DNA of 64,000 nt, from assembly GCF_025447595.1 (NCBI RefSeq), contig NZ_JAOEJU010000018.1, positions 62,001 through 126,000 of the forward strand. Reading direction: 5' to 3'. The position numbers and the translations under genes are program-made. The DNA is from Pseudomonas koreensis. Lineage in GTDB: Bacteria; Pseudomonadota; Gammaproteobacteria; Pseudomonadales; Pseudomonadaceae. Each line of letters opens with the position of its first letter. The stretch's first letter is position 1. The notes under the pieces were generated by a model that saw only the letters and a list, made by a program, of their open reading frames with translations, was not told the DNA's origin and searched no databases. Positions 35,661 to 44,819 of this stretch are shown here, in pieces.

Positions 35661-36986
35661 TCAGGTCGCTTCCTGGAAATCCATCTCCGGCGGCTGCCGA
35701 CGGAACCCACCGGTGAGCACCGCCAGGTACACCACGCCAATCGCCAGCCAGCTCAGGCCCAGATACACCGCCAGATGATCGAGGCTGACCATCAGCCACA
35801 AGTCCGCCGCCAGGCCGATGAACGGGAAGATCAGGAACAGGAGCAACTCGCGCAGGCCTTTTTTCTCGCCGCCGATCCAGTAGTGAAAAATCACCGACAG
35901 ATTGACCAGGCTGAACGCCAGAAACGCGCCGAAGTTGATGAACGAGGTCGAGGTGGTCACGTCGAGTTTCAGCGCCAGCAAAGCCACTACCGCACACAAC
36001 AGGATGCTGTTGACCGGCGTACCGAAGCGCTCGTGCAAGGTGCCGAAGAACGACTTGGGCAAGACGCCGTCACGGCCCATCGCGAACAACAGCCGCGAAC
36101 CACTGGCCTGCGCCGACAGGCCCGAGGCGAACTGACCGACGATCAGGCCGATCAGGAAGATCGACACGAACAGATCACCGCCGATGTTGCGTGCAATTTC
36201 GTAGGCCGCCGAGTCGACGCTGTCGAACTGGAACGACGGATGGGCGATCTGCACGAAGTACGACACGCCGACAAAAATCAGCCCGCCGAACAGGGTGATC
36301 AACATGATTGCCCGAGGGATGGTGCGACGTGGATCGCGGGTTTCTTCGGTGAGCGTACTGACCGCATCGAAACCGAGGAACGAGTAGCAGGCAATGGCCG
36401 CACCGCTCATGATCAGCGGCATCTGCATGTCGCCGTTGAAGAACGGCTTGATCGACCACAGCGGCGTGCTGGCATCGCCGCCAACGTAATGCACGCACAG
36501 GGCGACGAACGCGACCAGCACCAGGAACTGCACCAGCATCAGCAAGGCGTTGATGCCGTTGGCCAGTTTCAGGCCGATGATGTTGATCGCGCTGGTGATG
36601 CCGATGAACGCCAGCACCCAGATCCACTGCGGGATCGACGGGAAGGCCGAAGCGAGGTACGCGGCGCCGATCAGCCAGATCGCCATCGGCAGAAACAGAT
36701 AATCGAGCAGCACCGCCCAACCGGCGATGAAACCGAGTTTCGGGCTGATGGCCTTGCGCACGTAGCTGTAGGCAGAGCCGGCCACCGGGAACGCGGCGGC
36801 CATGCGCCCATAACTCATGGCGGTGAAAAACATTGCCACCAGCGCCGCCAGATACGCGGCGGGCACCATGCCGGCGGTGGACTGGGCGAGGATGCCGAAC
36901 GTGCCGAGGACAATGATCGGCGTCATGTAGGCGATGCCGAACAGCACCACCGACCCTAGCGAAAGGGTGCGTTGCAAACGAGCCAT
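35661..36986 (-). CDS. APC superfamily amino acid/amine permease
   Basis: This 441-residue inner-membrane transporter has about twelve spans. The GIAYMTPIIVLGTFG and PVAGSAYSYVRKAISPKLGFIAGW segments are typical of the APC family, and FLGFDAVSTLTEETRDPRRTIPRA is the conserved central motif. It resembles the PuuP/YeeF-type permeases that import putrescine or related amines, but substrate cannot be fixed. The ATG at 36986 follows CCGGAG. It is separated from the upstream nitrilase gene by a REPIN, and both lie on the minus strand; together they might import and hydrolyse an amide or amine, which is inference. Confidence 0.85.
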   Translation of the reverse strand: MARLQRTLSLGSVVLFGIAYMTPIIVLGTFGILAQSTAGMVPAAYLAALVAMFFTAMSYGRMAAAFPVAGSAYSYVRKAISPKLGFIAGWAVLLDYLFLPMAIWLIGAAYLASAFPSIPQWIWVLAFIGITSAINIIGLKLANGINALLMLVQFLVLVAFVALCVHYVGGDASTPLWSIKPFFNGDMQMPLIMSGAAIACYSFLGFDAVSTLTEETRDPRRTIPRAIMLITLFGGLIFVGVSYFVQIAHPSFQFDSVDSAAYEIARNIGGDLFVSIFLIGLIVGQFASGLSAQASGSRLLFAMGRDGVLPKSFFGTLHERFGTPVNSILLCAVVALLALKLDVTTSTSFINFGAFLAFSLVNLSVIFHYWIGGEKKGLRELLLFLIFPFIGLAADLWLMVSLDHLAVYLGLSWLAIGVVYLAVLTGGFRRQPPEMDFQEAT

Positions 36987-37100
36987 GGGCGACTTACTCC
37001 GGATTTTATTGGATTTATGGCAGAGGCCGAGTTCGGCGAATGTTTCGGGTGTTGCTTTGTTTTTCTTGGGTCAAACAGATGTGTTGTCTGGACGGGCCCC

Positions 37101-37163
37101 ATCGCGAGCAAGCTCGCTCCCACAGTGACCGCGTTCCCCTGTGGGAGCGAGCTTGCTCGCGAT
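37101..37163. repeat. REPIN with short spacer
   Basis: Two REP arms in the opposite orientation to most others (CGCGAGCAAGCTCGCTCCCA first, then its inverse) are only about 16 bases apart. It lies between the nitrilase and permease genes. Confidence 0.9.
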
Positions 37164-37193
37164 GGCGCCAGCCGTGGCGCCACAGGATCAGGG

Positions 37194-38015
37194 TCAGCGC
37201 GAGGGGATCAGCAGCTCACGTACTCCGCAGGCGTGTTCAACCACCTCCCCCGGCAATCTCAACCGCTGATCATCCAGATACCGATAATCCTTGCGCGCCA
37301 GCTCCAGCTGACCGAAATCCAGCTCGACACTGAACCGCCCTTCTTCACGCCCGGCCTCGAACAGCACCGTGCCCAGCGGATCGACCAGCGCACTGCCGCC
37401 GGCAAACATCAACCCGTCATCCCCCGCGTCCACACGGTTGACCATCAGCGCAAACGCCTGGTTTTCCTGGGCCCTGGCCATGATCGCGGTGCGGTGGGTC
37501 GGGCCGTACGGGTCCATGTTGCCGTTGGTCACGATCAACAATTCGGCGCCCAGTTGCGCCAGGGCGCGGGCCGATTCCGGGAACTCAATGTCGTAGCAGA
37601 TCAAAAGACCCACTCGCACACCGTTCCACAAGCAGGTGGCGTAACGGTCACCCGCCTCGAACACACCGCGATCCGAGGCCCAGAGGTGGGTCTTGCGATA
37701 TTTCAGGGCGATGCCTTCGGGGGTAATCAGCAGCGTGGTGTTGTAGAAGCGGCCGCTGTCGTTCTCGGCCATGCCGATCACCACGGCGAGGTTGCGTTCA
37801 CGGGCGGCAGCCTGCACGGCGCTGACGGTCGGGCCGTCCAGCGGTTCGGCGATCTGCGCCACGGTGTCGGCGGTCGGGAAGCCCATCAGGTGGGTCTCGG
37901 GGAACACGATCAGTTGCGTGTCGGCGGCGCAGGCCGCAATCGCCGCGAGGGCGCGTTCGAGGTTGTACGCCGTGTCTTTGTCACGGCCCGCCAGTTGGGC
38001 GAGTTCGACTTTCAT
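37194..38015 (-). CDS. Carbon-nitrogen hydrolase (nitrilase superfamily)
   Basis: This 273-residue cytoplasmic amidase has the full catalytic triad: E40 in LIVFPETHL, K108 in KYRKTHLW and C140 in LLICYDIEFPE. The family includes N-carbamoylputrescine amidase, omega-amidase and various aliphatic amidases. AAGGA lies eight bases before the ATG. The downstream neighbour on the same strand is an APC-type amine/amino acid permease, and a LuxR-type regulator is divergent 125 bases away, so a small catabolic unit is plausible. Substrate cannot be assigned. Confidence 0.88.
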   Translation of the reverse strand: MKVELAQLAGRDKDTAYNLERALAAIAACAADTQLIVFPETHLMGFPTADTVAQIAEPLDGPTVSAVQAAARERNLAVVIGMAENDSGRFYNTTLLITPEGIALKYRKTHLWASDRGVFEAGDRYATCLWNGVRVGLLICYDIEFPESARALAQLGAELLIVTNGNMDPYGPTHRTAIMARAQENQAFALMVNRVDAGDDGLMFAGGSALVDPLGTVLFEAGREEGRFSVELDFGQLELARKDYRYLDDQRLRLPGEVVEHACGVRELLIPSR

Positions 38016-38140
38016 GGGTAGTCCTTGTTATGAGCGCCGGGCGCCGAAAGATTGCCCGGCGGCTGTCTGTGGGCCAGTATGCTTCGCATTCGACCGGCCA
38101 GGGAATTACGCGGCCGGGGTAACCCGATAGGGGTAGAGGC

Positions 38141-38941
38141 ATGACTCTTTCGTTTGACGACATCACCTGGCACCGCGCCGTCGGGCAGTTGATCGACGCC
38201 CTCGACAAGCCGAATTTCTGGGCGCAACTGGTGCGTCTGCTCGATCAGTACGTGCCGTTCGATAGCTGGGTGGCGCTGCTGTTCAGCGCCGACCGCCACC
38301 CGCAGGTGTTCGCCGAATGCCCCGGCGCGGATGGCAGCCCCGACCAGCTGTTTCAGGATTACCTGCGTGGTCTGTACCTGCTCGACCCGTTCTACATCGC
38401 CTGCCGCGAGCAATCGCGCACCGGGTTGTATCGCCTGTCGGAGGTCGCGCCGGAGCACTTCGAACTGACCGAGTATTACCAGCGATACTTTCGTCTGAAT
38501 GTGGTGGCCGACGAAATCCAGTTCAATTGCCAGCTCGAAGGCGACCGCACGCTGTGCCTGTCGCTGGGCAGCCAGCAACGCTTCACCGGCGAGCAGATTG
38601 CCCTGCTGTCGCTGATCCAGCCGTGGGTGCTCGGCCTCTTGCGCCAGCGTTTGCCCTATGAAATCAACGAAACCGTGGCCCTGGCCCCGGCGCCTGCGCA
38701 ACCAGACTGGCGGGTGCAGCTCGAAGCGTCGGTGCAGCAACTCAAGGGCGCGCAACTGACCGCCCGGGAACTGGACGTCGGGCGCCTGATGCTCAGCGGT
38801 TGCTCCAGTAAAGAAATCGCCCGTAAGCTGGAAATCTCTGTTGAAACCGTGAAAGTCCATAAGAAACACATGTACAGCAAGCTGGGGATCAAATCCCAGT
38901 CGGAGCTGTTTTCGATCTTTCTGCAGGCGCAGAACGCCTGA
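38141..38941 (+). CDS. LuxR-family transcriptional regulator
   Basis: This 266-residue protein has a C-terminal LuxR/GerE helix-turn-helix (about residues 205-262; LTARELDVGRLMLSGCSSKEIARKLEISVETVKVHKKHMYSKLG). The N-terminal 190 residues form a ligand-sensing domain (FDSWVALLFSADRHPQVFAE, YYQRYFRLNVVADEIQF) that does not look like the acyl-homoserine-lactone domain. It is not a response regulator, since no receiver domain is present. It is divergent from the nitrilase gene and may control it, judged by context. A REPIN and then an FMN glutamate-synthase-like gene follow. Confidence 0.85.
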   Translation: MTLSFDDITWHRAVGQLIDALDKPNFWAQLVRLLDQYVPFDSWVALLFSADRHPQVFAECPGADGSPDQLFQDYLRGLYLLDPFYIACREQSRTGLYRLSEVAPEHFELTEYYQRYFRLNVVADEIQFNCQLEGDRTLCLSLGSQQRFTGEQIALLSLIQPWVLGLLRQRLPYEINETVALAPAPAQPDWRVQLEASVQQLKGAQLTARELDVGRLMLSGCSSKEIARKLEISVETVKVHKKHMYSKLGIKSQSELFSIFLQAQNA

Positions 38942-38961
38942 TACAGCGCTGTGAGCTTTTC

Positions 38962-39051
38962 TGTGGGAGCGAGCTTGCTCGCGAAAGGGCCGCCATAACC
39001 GACTTATGCGTTGACTGGCCCACCGCTATCGCGAGCAAGCTCGCTCCCACA
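38962..39051. repeat. REPIN
   Basis: Two inverted REP arms (TGTGGGAGCGAGCTTGCTCG type) with a 42-base spacer lie between the LuxR-type gene and the FMN protein gene. Confidence 0.92.
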
Positions 39052-39097
39052 GGGATCTGCGGCGCTGAACAATCCAAGTCCGAACCAAGGAAACCGT

Positions 39098-40717
39098 ATG
39101 AGCCTGTCACTCCTGAGCCGCTACGCCTTCTTTGCCGTCTGCGTGATTTTCACCCTCGCCAGCCTGCCCTTTCTCGAACACGACTGGCTGTGGCCGATCA
39201 CCGCCGTCACCGGCGTATTGAGCCTGATCGGTCTGTTCGACCTGATGCAGAGCCCGCACGCGGTGCGCCGCAATTACCCGATCCTGGGCAACATCCGTTA
39301 TCTGGTCGAGGGCATCCGCCCGGAAATCCGCCAGTACCTGCTGGAATCCGACAGCGATGCCCTGCCGTTTTCCCGCGCCCAGCGTTCGCTGGTGTACTCG
39401 CGGGCCAAGAATGAAACCGCCGACAAGCCGTTCGGCACCCTGATCGACGTCTACCAATCCGGCTTCGAATTCATCGGTCACTCGATGCGCCCGGCGCCGC
39501 TGAGCGATCCGAGCAGTTTCCGCGTCACCGTCGGTGGCCCGCAGTGCACCCAGCCGTACTCGGCGTCCGTATTCAACATCTCGGCCATGAGTTTTGGCTC
39601 GCTCAGCGCCAACGCGATCCGCGCGCTGAATCAGGGCGCCAAACTCGGCAACTTCGCCCACGACACCGGCGAAGGCAGTATCAGCCCTTATCACCGCGAA
39701 CACGGCGGCGACCTGACCTGGGAACTGGGCAGCGGCTATTTCGGCTGTCGCACCAGCGACGGCCGCTTCGACCCGGAACGCTTCGCCGCCCAGGCGCAGA
39801 CCCCGCAAGTGCGAATGATCGAAATCAAGATGAGCCAGGGCGCCAAACCCGGCCACGGCGGGATCCTGCCCAAGCACAAGGTCACCCAGGAAATCGCCGA
39901 CACCCGCGGCATCCTGATGGGCGAAGACTGCATCTCGCCGTCGCGCCACAGCGCGTTCTCCACGCCGATCGAGATGATGCATTTCATCCAGCAACTGCGT
40001 GAACTGTCCGGCGGCAAACCGGTGGGTTTCAAGTTCTGCCTCGGCCATCCGTGGGAGTTCATGGGCATCGCCAAGGCCATGCTGGAAACCGGCATCCTGC
40101 CGGACTTCATCGTGGTCGACGGCAAGGAAGGCGGGACTGGCGCCGCGCCGGTGGAGTTCACCGACCACATCGGCGTGCCGATGCGCGAAGGCTTGCTGTT
40201 TGTGCACAACACCCTGGTCGGTCTGAATCTGCGCGACAAGATCAAGCTCGGCGCCAGCGGCAAGATCGTCAGTGCCTTCGACATCGCCAGCGTGCTGGCT
40301 ATCGGTGCCGACTGGGCCAACTCGGCGCGCGGCTTCATGTTCGCCATTGGCTGTATCCAGTCGCAAAGCTGCCACACCAACAAATGCCCGACCGGCGTCG
40401 CCACCCAGGACACCCTGCGCCAGCGCGCACTGGTGGTGCCGGACAAGGCCCAGCGGGTCTACAACTTCCACCGCAATACGCTCAAGGCCCTGGCGGAAAT
40501 GCTTGCCGCCGCCGGCCTCGATCACCCGTCGCAACTGTCGGCCAAGCACTTGGTACGGCGCATGTCGGCCACCGAGATCAAACTGTTCTCGCAGCTGCAT
40601 GTGTTCCTGAAACCGGGGGAATTACTCACCGGAGAGGTGAACGGCGAGTTCTATTCGCGGATGTGGCAGATGGCGCGGGCGGACAGTTTCGAGCCGCAGG
40701 AAATCGCGGCGGCCTAG
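39098..40717 (+). CDS. FMN-binding glutamate synthase-like protein, membrane anchored
   Basis: This 539-residue protein consists of two N-terminal membrane spans (about residues 5-50) followed by a single GltS FMN-binding barrel: SMSFGSLSANAIRALNQGAKLG, GEGSISPYHREHGGDLTWELGSGYFGC, EIKMSQGAKPGHGGILP, FIVVDGKEGGTGAAP and a final CHTNKCPTGVATQ. The amidotransferase and GXGXG domains of true GltB are missing, and no GltD is nearby. Start at 39098 has AAGG upstream. Its reaction is unknown; membrane attachment suggests an electron transfer or amine-related role. A 9-base-stem terminator follows. Confidence 0.85.
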   Translation: MSLSLLSRYAFFAVCVIFTLASLPFLEHDWLWPITAVTGVLSLIGLFDLMQSPHAVRRNYPILGNIRYLVEGIRPEIRQYLLESDSDALPFSRAQRSLVYSRAKNETADKPFGTLIDVYQSGFEFIGHSMRPAPLSDPSSFRVTVGGPQCTQPYSASVFNISAMSFGSLSANAIRALNQGAKLGNFAHDTGEGSISPYHREHGGDLTWELGSGYFGCRTSDGRFDPERFAAQAQTPQVRMIEIKMSQGAKPGHGGILPKHKVTQEIADTRGILMGEDCISPSRHSAFSTPIEMMHFIQQLRELSGGKPVGFKFCLGHPWEFMGIAKAMLETGILPDFIVVDGKEGGTGAAPVEFTDHIGVPMREGLLFVHNTLVGLNLRDKIKLGASGKIVSAFDIASVLAIGADWANSARGFMFAIGCIQSQSCHTNKCPTGVATQDTLRQRALVVPDKAQRVYNFHRNTLKALAEMLAAAGLDHPSQLSAKHLVRRMSATEIKLFSQLHVFLKPGELLTGEVNGEFYSRMWQMARADSFEPQEIAAA

Positions 40718-40728
40718 TCGATATTGCA

Positions 40729-40755
40729 GCGCCAGCCGGGAACGGCTGGCGCTTT
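40729..40755 (+). terminator. Terminator after the FMN protein
   Basis: GCGCCAGCC/GGCTGGCGC with loop GGGAAC is followed by TTTC. The T-run is short, so strength is uncertain. It reaches the stop codon of the convergent gtrA-like gene. Confidence 0.7.
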
Positions 40756-41129
40756 CAGGTCCGGGAACGGCGAAACAACACAAACCGGAAAAAGCAGTAC
40801 CCCAGCAACAGATCCAGCAGTGAAAACACCGACACCGTCACCAGCCCCGGCAGACTCCGAGCATCGGCGAATAGCCCGACGCCATAACTCAGCGCTCCCA
40901 TCACGCCGATAAACATCAGGTACGCCGCCACTGACGTTCCGGTCTCGAACGTGTACAGCGCGTTCATGTAAAACGCGAAGGAGGCGGCGATGCAAAACGC
41001 GGCGAAGTTACTGGCCGCCTGGTCGAACTGAACCGCACTGGTCAGTACGAAAAAAACCTGCCAGTGGACCAGCGTTGCGGCCAGGCCGATTGCCGTTTGG
41101 GCGGGAAATCCTTTCCACAAGATCCTCAT
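40755..41129 (-). CDS. GtrA family membrane protein
   Basis: This 124-residue protein has four membrane spans and the GtrA pattern (GLAATLVHWQVFFVL, NFAAFCIAASFAFYMNALYTF, LLDLLLGYCFFRFVLF). GtrA-type proteins are thought to flip undecaprenyl-phosphate-glucose across the inner membrane for O-antigen modification. The start at 41129 has AAGGA eight bases upstream. It lies 108 bases downstream of a GtrII-type transferase on the same strand. The expected third member, the GtrB glucosyl-lipid synthase, is not in the window. Confidence 0.85.
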   Translation of the reverse strand: MRILWKGFPAQTAIGLAATLVHWQVFFVLTSAVQFDQAASNFAAFCIAASFAFYMNALYTFETGTSVAAYLMFIGVMGALSYGVGLFADARSLPGLVTVSVFSLLDLLLGYCFFRFVLFRRSRT

Positions 41130-41237
41130 CGTCAATCCTTGCTGTCGCGGCAACGGGCGGGGCTTTCACGCTAGGGCAAGGCGCGGGCGGGGTCTACTGT
41201 CAGAAATTACAGGTCGGCGACGGTTTGCGACCAACGG

Positions 41238-42743
41238 TTACCATTGCAACAGCCGGCCGTGGGGCGGCTCTTTCATGACGATGAATCCGTAATCACCGAC
41301 CAGGTAGAGGCGGTAATAGAGGCTGTCCACCAAGGGTGGATAGCCCATCAGACCGACATGGGTCGCGTTGCGCCGTTCGCGCTCGGCGACCACGTTGGTG
41401 ATGCCGGCCGAGGGCAGGTTTTCGGCGAGCATGAAATAGTCGACGTTCAGCAGATAGTGCAGCACCGGCAACTGCTTGAACGTACCCACCGCCCCCGCCA
41501 GCCAGCGGTCGGAGTACGTCACCGAGATATAAATCCGTTTGGCTTCGCGCAGTTCGCGATGAGATGAAATGTCGTGGCTCAGACTGTAGAGCGCACTGCT
41601 GGCGAAGGTTTTCTCCATCGTCAGCACCCGGCCATAAGCAAAGGACAGCGACAGCGCGGCCAGCAGTGGAATCGCCAACACCAGAGGCAACCGTTGATGC
41701 AGCGGCATCAACCCCAGCCAGGCCAGATAGAACAGCAACATCAGCAGCACGCCGAACCCCATCAGGGTGCGCGCGCCTTCGTTGAAATCGCGAAACAGCA
41801 GCGTCATGCCCGGCACCAGCAGCACAATCAGCGGCAATGCCAGCAGGCAGCTGAGGCTCAGGAGCAAACCCCTGGCGCGTGACATGTTGCGCTCACGAAT
41901 CCGCCGTCCCAATTGCACGGCGCCGAACACGGCGCACAGCACCAACACAATAAAAACCATCGTGTAGCCGCCGTGAAACAGCAGCGCAACCTTCTCCATC
42001 ACCCGACCGATATTGGTGCCGATCTGCAGTAACGGATCAGCGCTTGCATTCAGCAATTGCGTGCGTCCGTGGTCAGTGAACGGATAGGCCGTAATGCTGT
42101 AAATCAGCACCGCCAGCAGCAGTTGCGCCAGCCGCCAGCCCGACCGGCGCCAGAGTTCATCCCACGGAACTCGCCGGTGAACATTGCGCAGCAACTCCAG
42201 GCAGCACAACCCGAGAAACACATTGAGACTGATCTGATACAGCCCGATCGCCAGCGCCAGCAACGCCGACGGCACCAGCCATCGCTGAATGCGTGAAGCG
42301 CCGCAAAAAGTGATTGCGTAAATCACCGCGACCAGACTCAGCGCCATGCCGGCCCCGTCGTATTGATAGGACAGGTTCTGCAGCAGAAACGGGTTGTACC
42401 AGAGCGGCAACACCACCAGACAACAGGCCAGCGTCGGTTCGGGAAAATAGTGGAAGGTCAGCCGGGTCAACGCGAAGGACATGGCCACCGTGGCGAGTAA
42501 CAGCGGCAATGGAAAAATATTCGGCGCAGCGCCGGTGAACGTCAGCGCCTGATACAGCCAGTCCATGAACAACCGCCCCTGCCCGGCCCAGGCATTGCCG
42601 GCAGCGAGAGTGCGCCAGTTGTCGTCGATGTAGGGGAAGTCGGCGAGGATCAGCGGCAGGATGTACAGCAGCGTGGCGAGCAGGAAGAACAGCACGACCT
42701 GACGGCGGCCGAGTTCTCGTACGAGAAAATCGCGGATCCTCAT
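41238..42743 (-). CDS. GtrII-like glucosyltransferase, polytopic
   Basis: This 501-residue protein has about eleven membrane spans and the pattern of GtrII/Gtr-type O-antigen glucosyltransferases: an early DFPYIDDNWRTL loop with acidic residues, NIFPLPLLLAT, LSYQYDGAGMALS and a soluble C-terminal part (YFMLAENLPSAGITNVVAERERR). Such enzymes use lipid-linked glucose on the periplasmic face to decorate O-antigen. The start at 42743 is preceded by AGAGGCGCAGG. It is followed by a GtrA-like flippase. The C-terminus lacks a recognised soluble domain beyond about 100 residues. Confidence 0.8.
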   Translation of the reverse strand: MRIRDFLVRELGRRQVVLFFLLATLLYILPLILADFPYIDDNWRTLAAGNAWAGQGRLFMDWLYQALTFTGAAPNIFPLPLLLATVAMSFALTRLTFHYFPEPTLACCLVVLPLWYNPFLLQNLSYQYDGAGMALSLVAVIYAITFCGASRIQRWLVPSALLALAIGLYQISLNVFLGLCCLELLRNVHRRVPWDELWRRSGWRLAQLLLAVLIYSITAYPFTDHGRTQLLNASADPLLQIGTNIGRVMEKVALLFHGGYTMVFIVLVLCAVFGAVQLGRRIRERNMSRARGLLLSLSCLLALPLIVLLVPGMTLLFRDFNEGARTLMGFGVLLMLLFYLAWLGLMPLHQRLPLVLAIPLLAALSLSFAYGRVLTMEKTFASSALYSLSHDISSHRELREAKRIYISVTYSDRWLAGAVGTFKQLPVLHYLLNVDYFMLAENLPSAGITNVVAERERRNATHVGLMGYPPLVDSLYYRLYLVGDYGFIVMKEPPHGRLLQW

Positions 42744-42863
42744 ACCTGCGCCTCTGTTCACGGCTGCGCTGGAAACAACGTAGATAAACCTTCGAACATG
42801 ACTCTGAATCAGAAGTCGATTTTTGCGGCCCTTTCAGACCAGCGGCATCAACCTCTCACCCAT

Positions 42864-42895
42864 GAAAAAGCCCCGGACTTTCGACCGGGGCTTTC
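42864..42895 (-). terminator. Rho-independent terminator after the amino acid permease
   Basis: On the minus strand AAAGCCCCGG/CCGGGGCTTTTT with loop TCGAAAGT is followed by T5, 20 bases after the permease stop. Confidence 0.88.
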
Positions 42896-42914
42896 GAGTT
42901 TCAGCAACAACGAA

Positions 42915-44336
42915 TTACGAAGCCGAACGCACCGCGCCCTGGGACGCATCGCTCGGTTGCAGCTTGAACACGTAGAACAACACGGTCAGCAGCACCAGGA
43001 ACGCCGGCCCCACATACAGCGCCACGCGAGTGTCCGGGAAGTACGCCATCAAGCCGACCACCAGCACCAGGAACGCCAGCGCCAGATAGGAGCTGATCGG
43101 GAACAGCCACATCTTGTATTTCAGGCCGGCCCGTTCGCTGGCACTCAGGCCTTTGCGGAATTTCAGCTGGGCCAGCAAGATCATCACCCAGGTCCAGATC
43201 GCGCCGAAGGTGGCGATGGACGTCACCCAGACAAAGACTTTTTCCGGCACCAGATAGTTGAGCAGCACGCCCAGCAGCAGCGCGAAGATCGACAGCAGCA
43301 ATGCGCGACGCGGTACGCCGTTGCTCGAAGTGCGAGCGAAACCGGCCGGTGCCTGGCCGTTCTGCGCCAGGCTGTAGAGCATGCGCCCGGTGCTGAAGAT
43401 GCCGCCGTTGCACGACGACAGCGCCGCAGTGATCACCACGAAGTTGATGATGCCGGCGGCAGTCTTGATGCCCAGACGTTCGAAGGTCATCACGAACGGA
43501 CTGCCCTGAGTGCCGATTTCATTCCACGGGTAGATCGACAGGATCACGAACAGCGCGCCGACGTAGAACAGCAGGATCCGCCAGAACACCGAGCCGATCG
43601 CATTCGGGATGGTCTTCTGCGGGTTCTTCGCTTCACCGGCGGTCAGGCCGATCATTTCCACACCGAGGTAGGCGAACATCACCATTTGCAGGGACATCAA
43701 CACGCCCGTCACACCGTTGGGCATGAAGCCGCCATGGGCCCACAGGTTGGAAATCCCCAGCGCCACGCCGTCGTTACCGAAGCCGAAGGCAATGATGCCG
43801 ATGCCGCCAAGCACCATGGCGATGATGGTGACGATCTTGATCAGGGCGAACCAGAATTCGAACTCACCAAAGGCCTTCACCGCGATCAAATTGATCGAGC
43901 CCATGCTGATCAACGCCGCCAGCGCCCAGATCCAGCGCGGGACATCGGGGAACCAGATGCCCATGTACACCGCCACCGCCGTGATTTCGGCGACGCAGGT
44001 CACCAGCCACAGGAACCAGTAGTTCCAGCCGGTGAGAAAGCCCGCCAGCGGGCCGAGGTAATCCTGTGCATAACGACTGAAGGAGCCCGCGACCGGGTTG
44101 TGTACGGCCATTTCTCCGAGGGCGCGCATGATCACCAGGATCGCCAGACCGCCGATGATGTAAGACAGCATGATCGCCGGGCCGGCCATTTCGATGGCCT
44201 TGGCCGAGCCGAGAAACAGGCCGACACCGATGCAGGCGCCGAGCGCCATCAGGCGAATATGCCGTTCACCGAGTTCGCGTTTGAGCGGGCCGCCTTGAGC
44301 GGCTTCGCCATGGGGCGGGTGATTGCCGACTGGCAT
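42915..44336 (-). CDS. Amino acid permease (APC family, ProY/AroP type)
   Basis: This 473-residue inner-membrane permease has twelve spans and the AAT-class signature: RHIRLMALGACIGVGLFLGSAKAI near the N-terminus, then NPVAGSFSRYAQDYLGPLAGFLTGWNYW and GEAKNPQKTIPNAI. It belongs to the proton symporters for amino acids such as proline, aromatic amino acids or GABA; which one cannot be read from sequence. GAGG lies nine bases before the ATG at 44336. A longer reading frame from 44372 lacks a ribosome site. The next gene upstream is the divergent PBP-like gene, an arrangement conserved in Pseudomonas. Confidence 0.88.
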   Translation of the reverse strand: MPVGNHPPHGEAAQGGPLKRELGERHIRLMALGACIGVGLFLGSAKAIEMAGPAIMLSYIIGGLAILVIMRALGEMAVHNPVAGSFSRYAQDYLGPLAGFLTGWNYWFLWLVTCVAEITAVAVYMGIWFPDVPRWIWALAALISMGSINLIAVKAFGEFEFWFALIKIVTIIAMVLGGIGIIAFGFGNDGVALGISNLWAHGGFMPNGVTGVLMSLQMVMFAYLGVEMIGLTAGEAKNPQKTIPNAIGSVFWRILLFYVGALFVILSIYPWNEIGTQGSPFVMTFERLGIKTAAGIINFVVITAALSSCNGGIFSTGRMLYSLAQNGQAPAGFARTSSNGVPRRALLLSIFALLLGVLLNYLVPEKVFVWVTSIATFGAIWTWVMILLAQLKFRKGLSASERAGLKYKMWLFPISSYLALAFLVLVVGLMAYFPDTRVALYVGPAFLVLLTVLFYVFKLQPSDASQGAVRSAS

Positions 44337-44819
44337 GGGGGACTTCCTCGTCTTGTTATTGGATGTGACCACCGAGTGTCCAAGCGTCGGCCGATAAGCC
44401 TGCGCCAGGGTAAAAACCGGCCTGCTTCGTGGGCAGGACCGTCCCGCAGAAGCAACCTGCGGGATCAGCGGGGCGTGCAGTATAAAAAGCTTGCGACAGG
44501 TTTTTTCACTCTATAAGGCATCTGATTCAGACGTAAACCTCGTCAAATACAAGGTTTACGAGACAAACCATCCTGCATTTCGAGGATTATTCACCGCGCA
44601 AATGGGCGCCGAGTATTGCACAGCAATGGTGCAACGTCATGCCGCGACCAAAGTCGCAGCGGCCTCAAGACCGCTCTGTTCCGGCTCTTTCAGGCTTTCA
44701 ATCAGTTGCCTGCGGGTTGCAGCCGGATTTGCAGATTTGTTCAGGGTCCCTCCTTCACAATTTTTTCACCCGCGCCAACCACCGACTAAGCTTCAGTCAA
44801 GTCCGATCAATCTGCGTGA
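44337..44819. other. Intergenic region between divergent permease and PBP genes
   Basis: About 480 bases without a credible gene. It contains a hairpin TCCCGCAG/CTGCGGGA (44442-44464) and an interrupted palindrome CGTAAACCT-N11-AGGTTTACG (44532-44560) that looks like an operator. Both promoters should lie here. Confidence 0.5.
44532..44560. promoter_or_regulatory. Perfect interrupted palindrome, possible operator
   Basis: Nine-base arms CGTAAACCT and AGGTTTACG are separated by 11 bases in an AT-rich part of the divergent intergenic region. The binding protein is unknown. It is 196 bases upstream of the permease start and 260 bases upstream of the PBP start. Confidence 0.45.
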
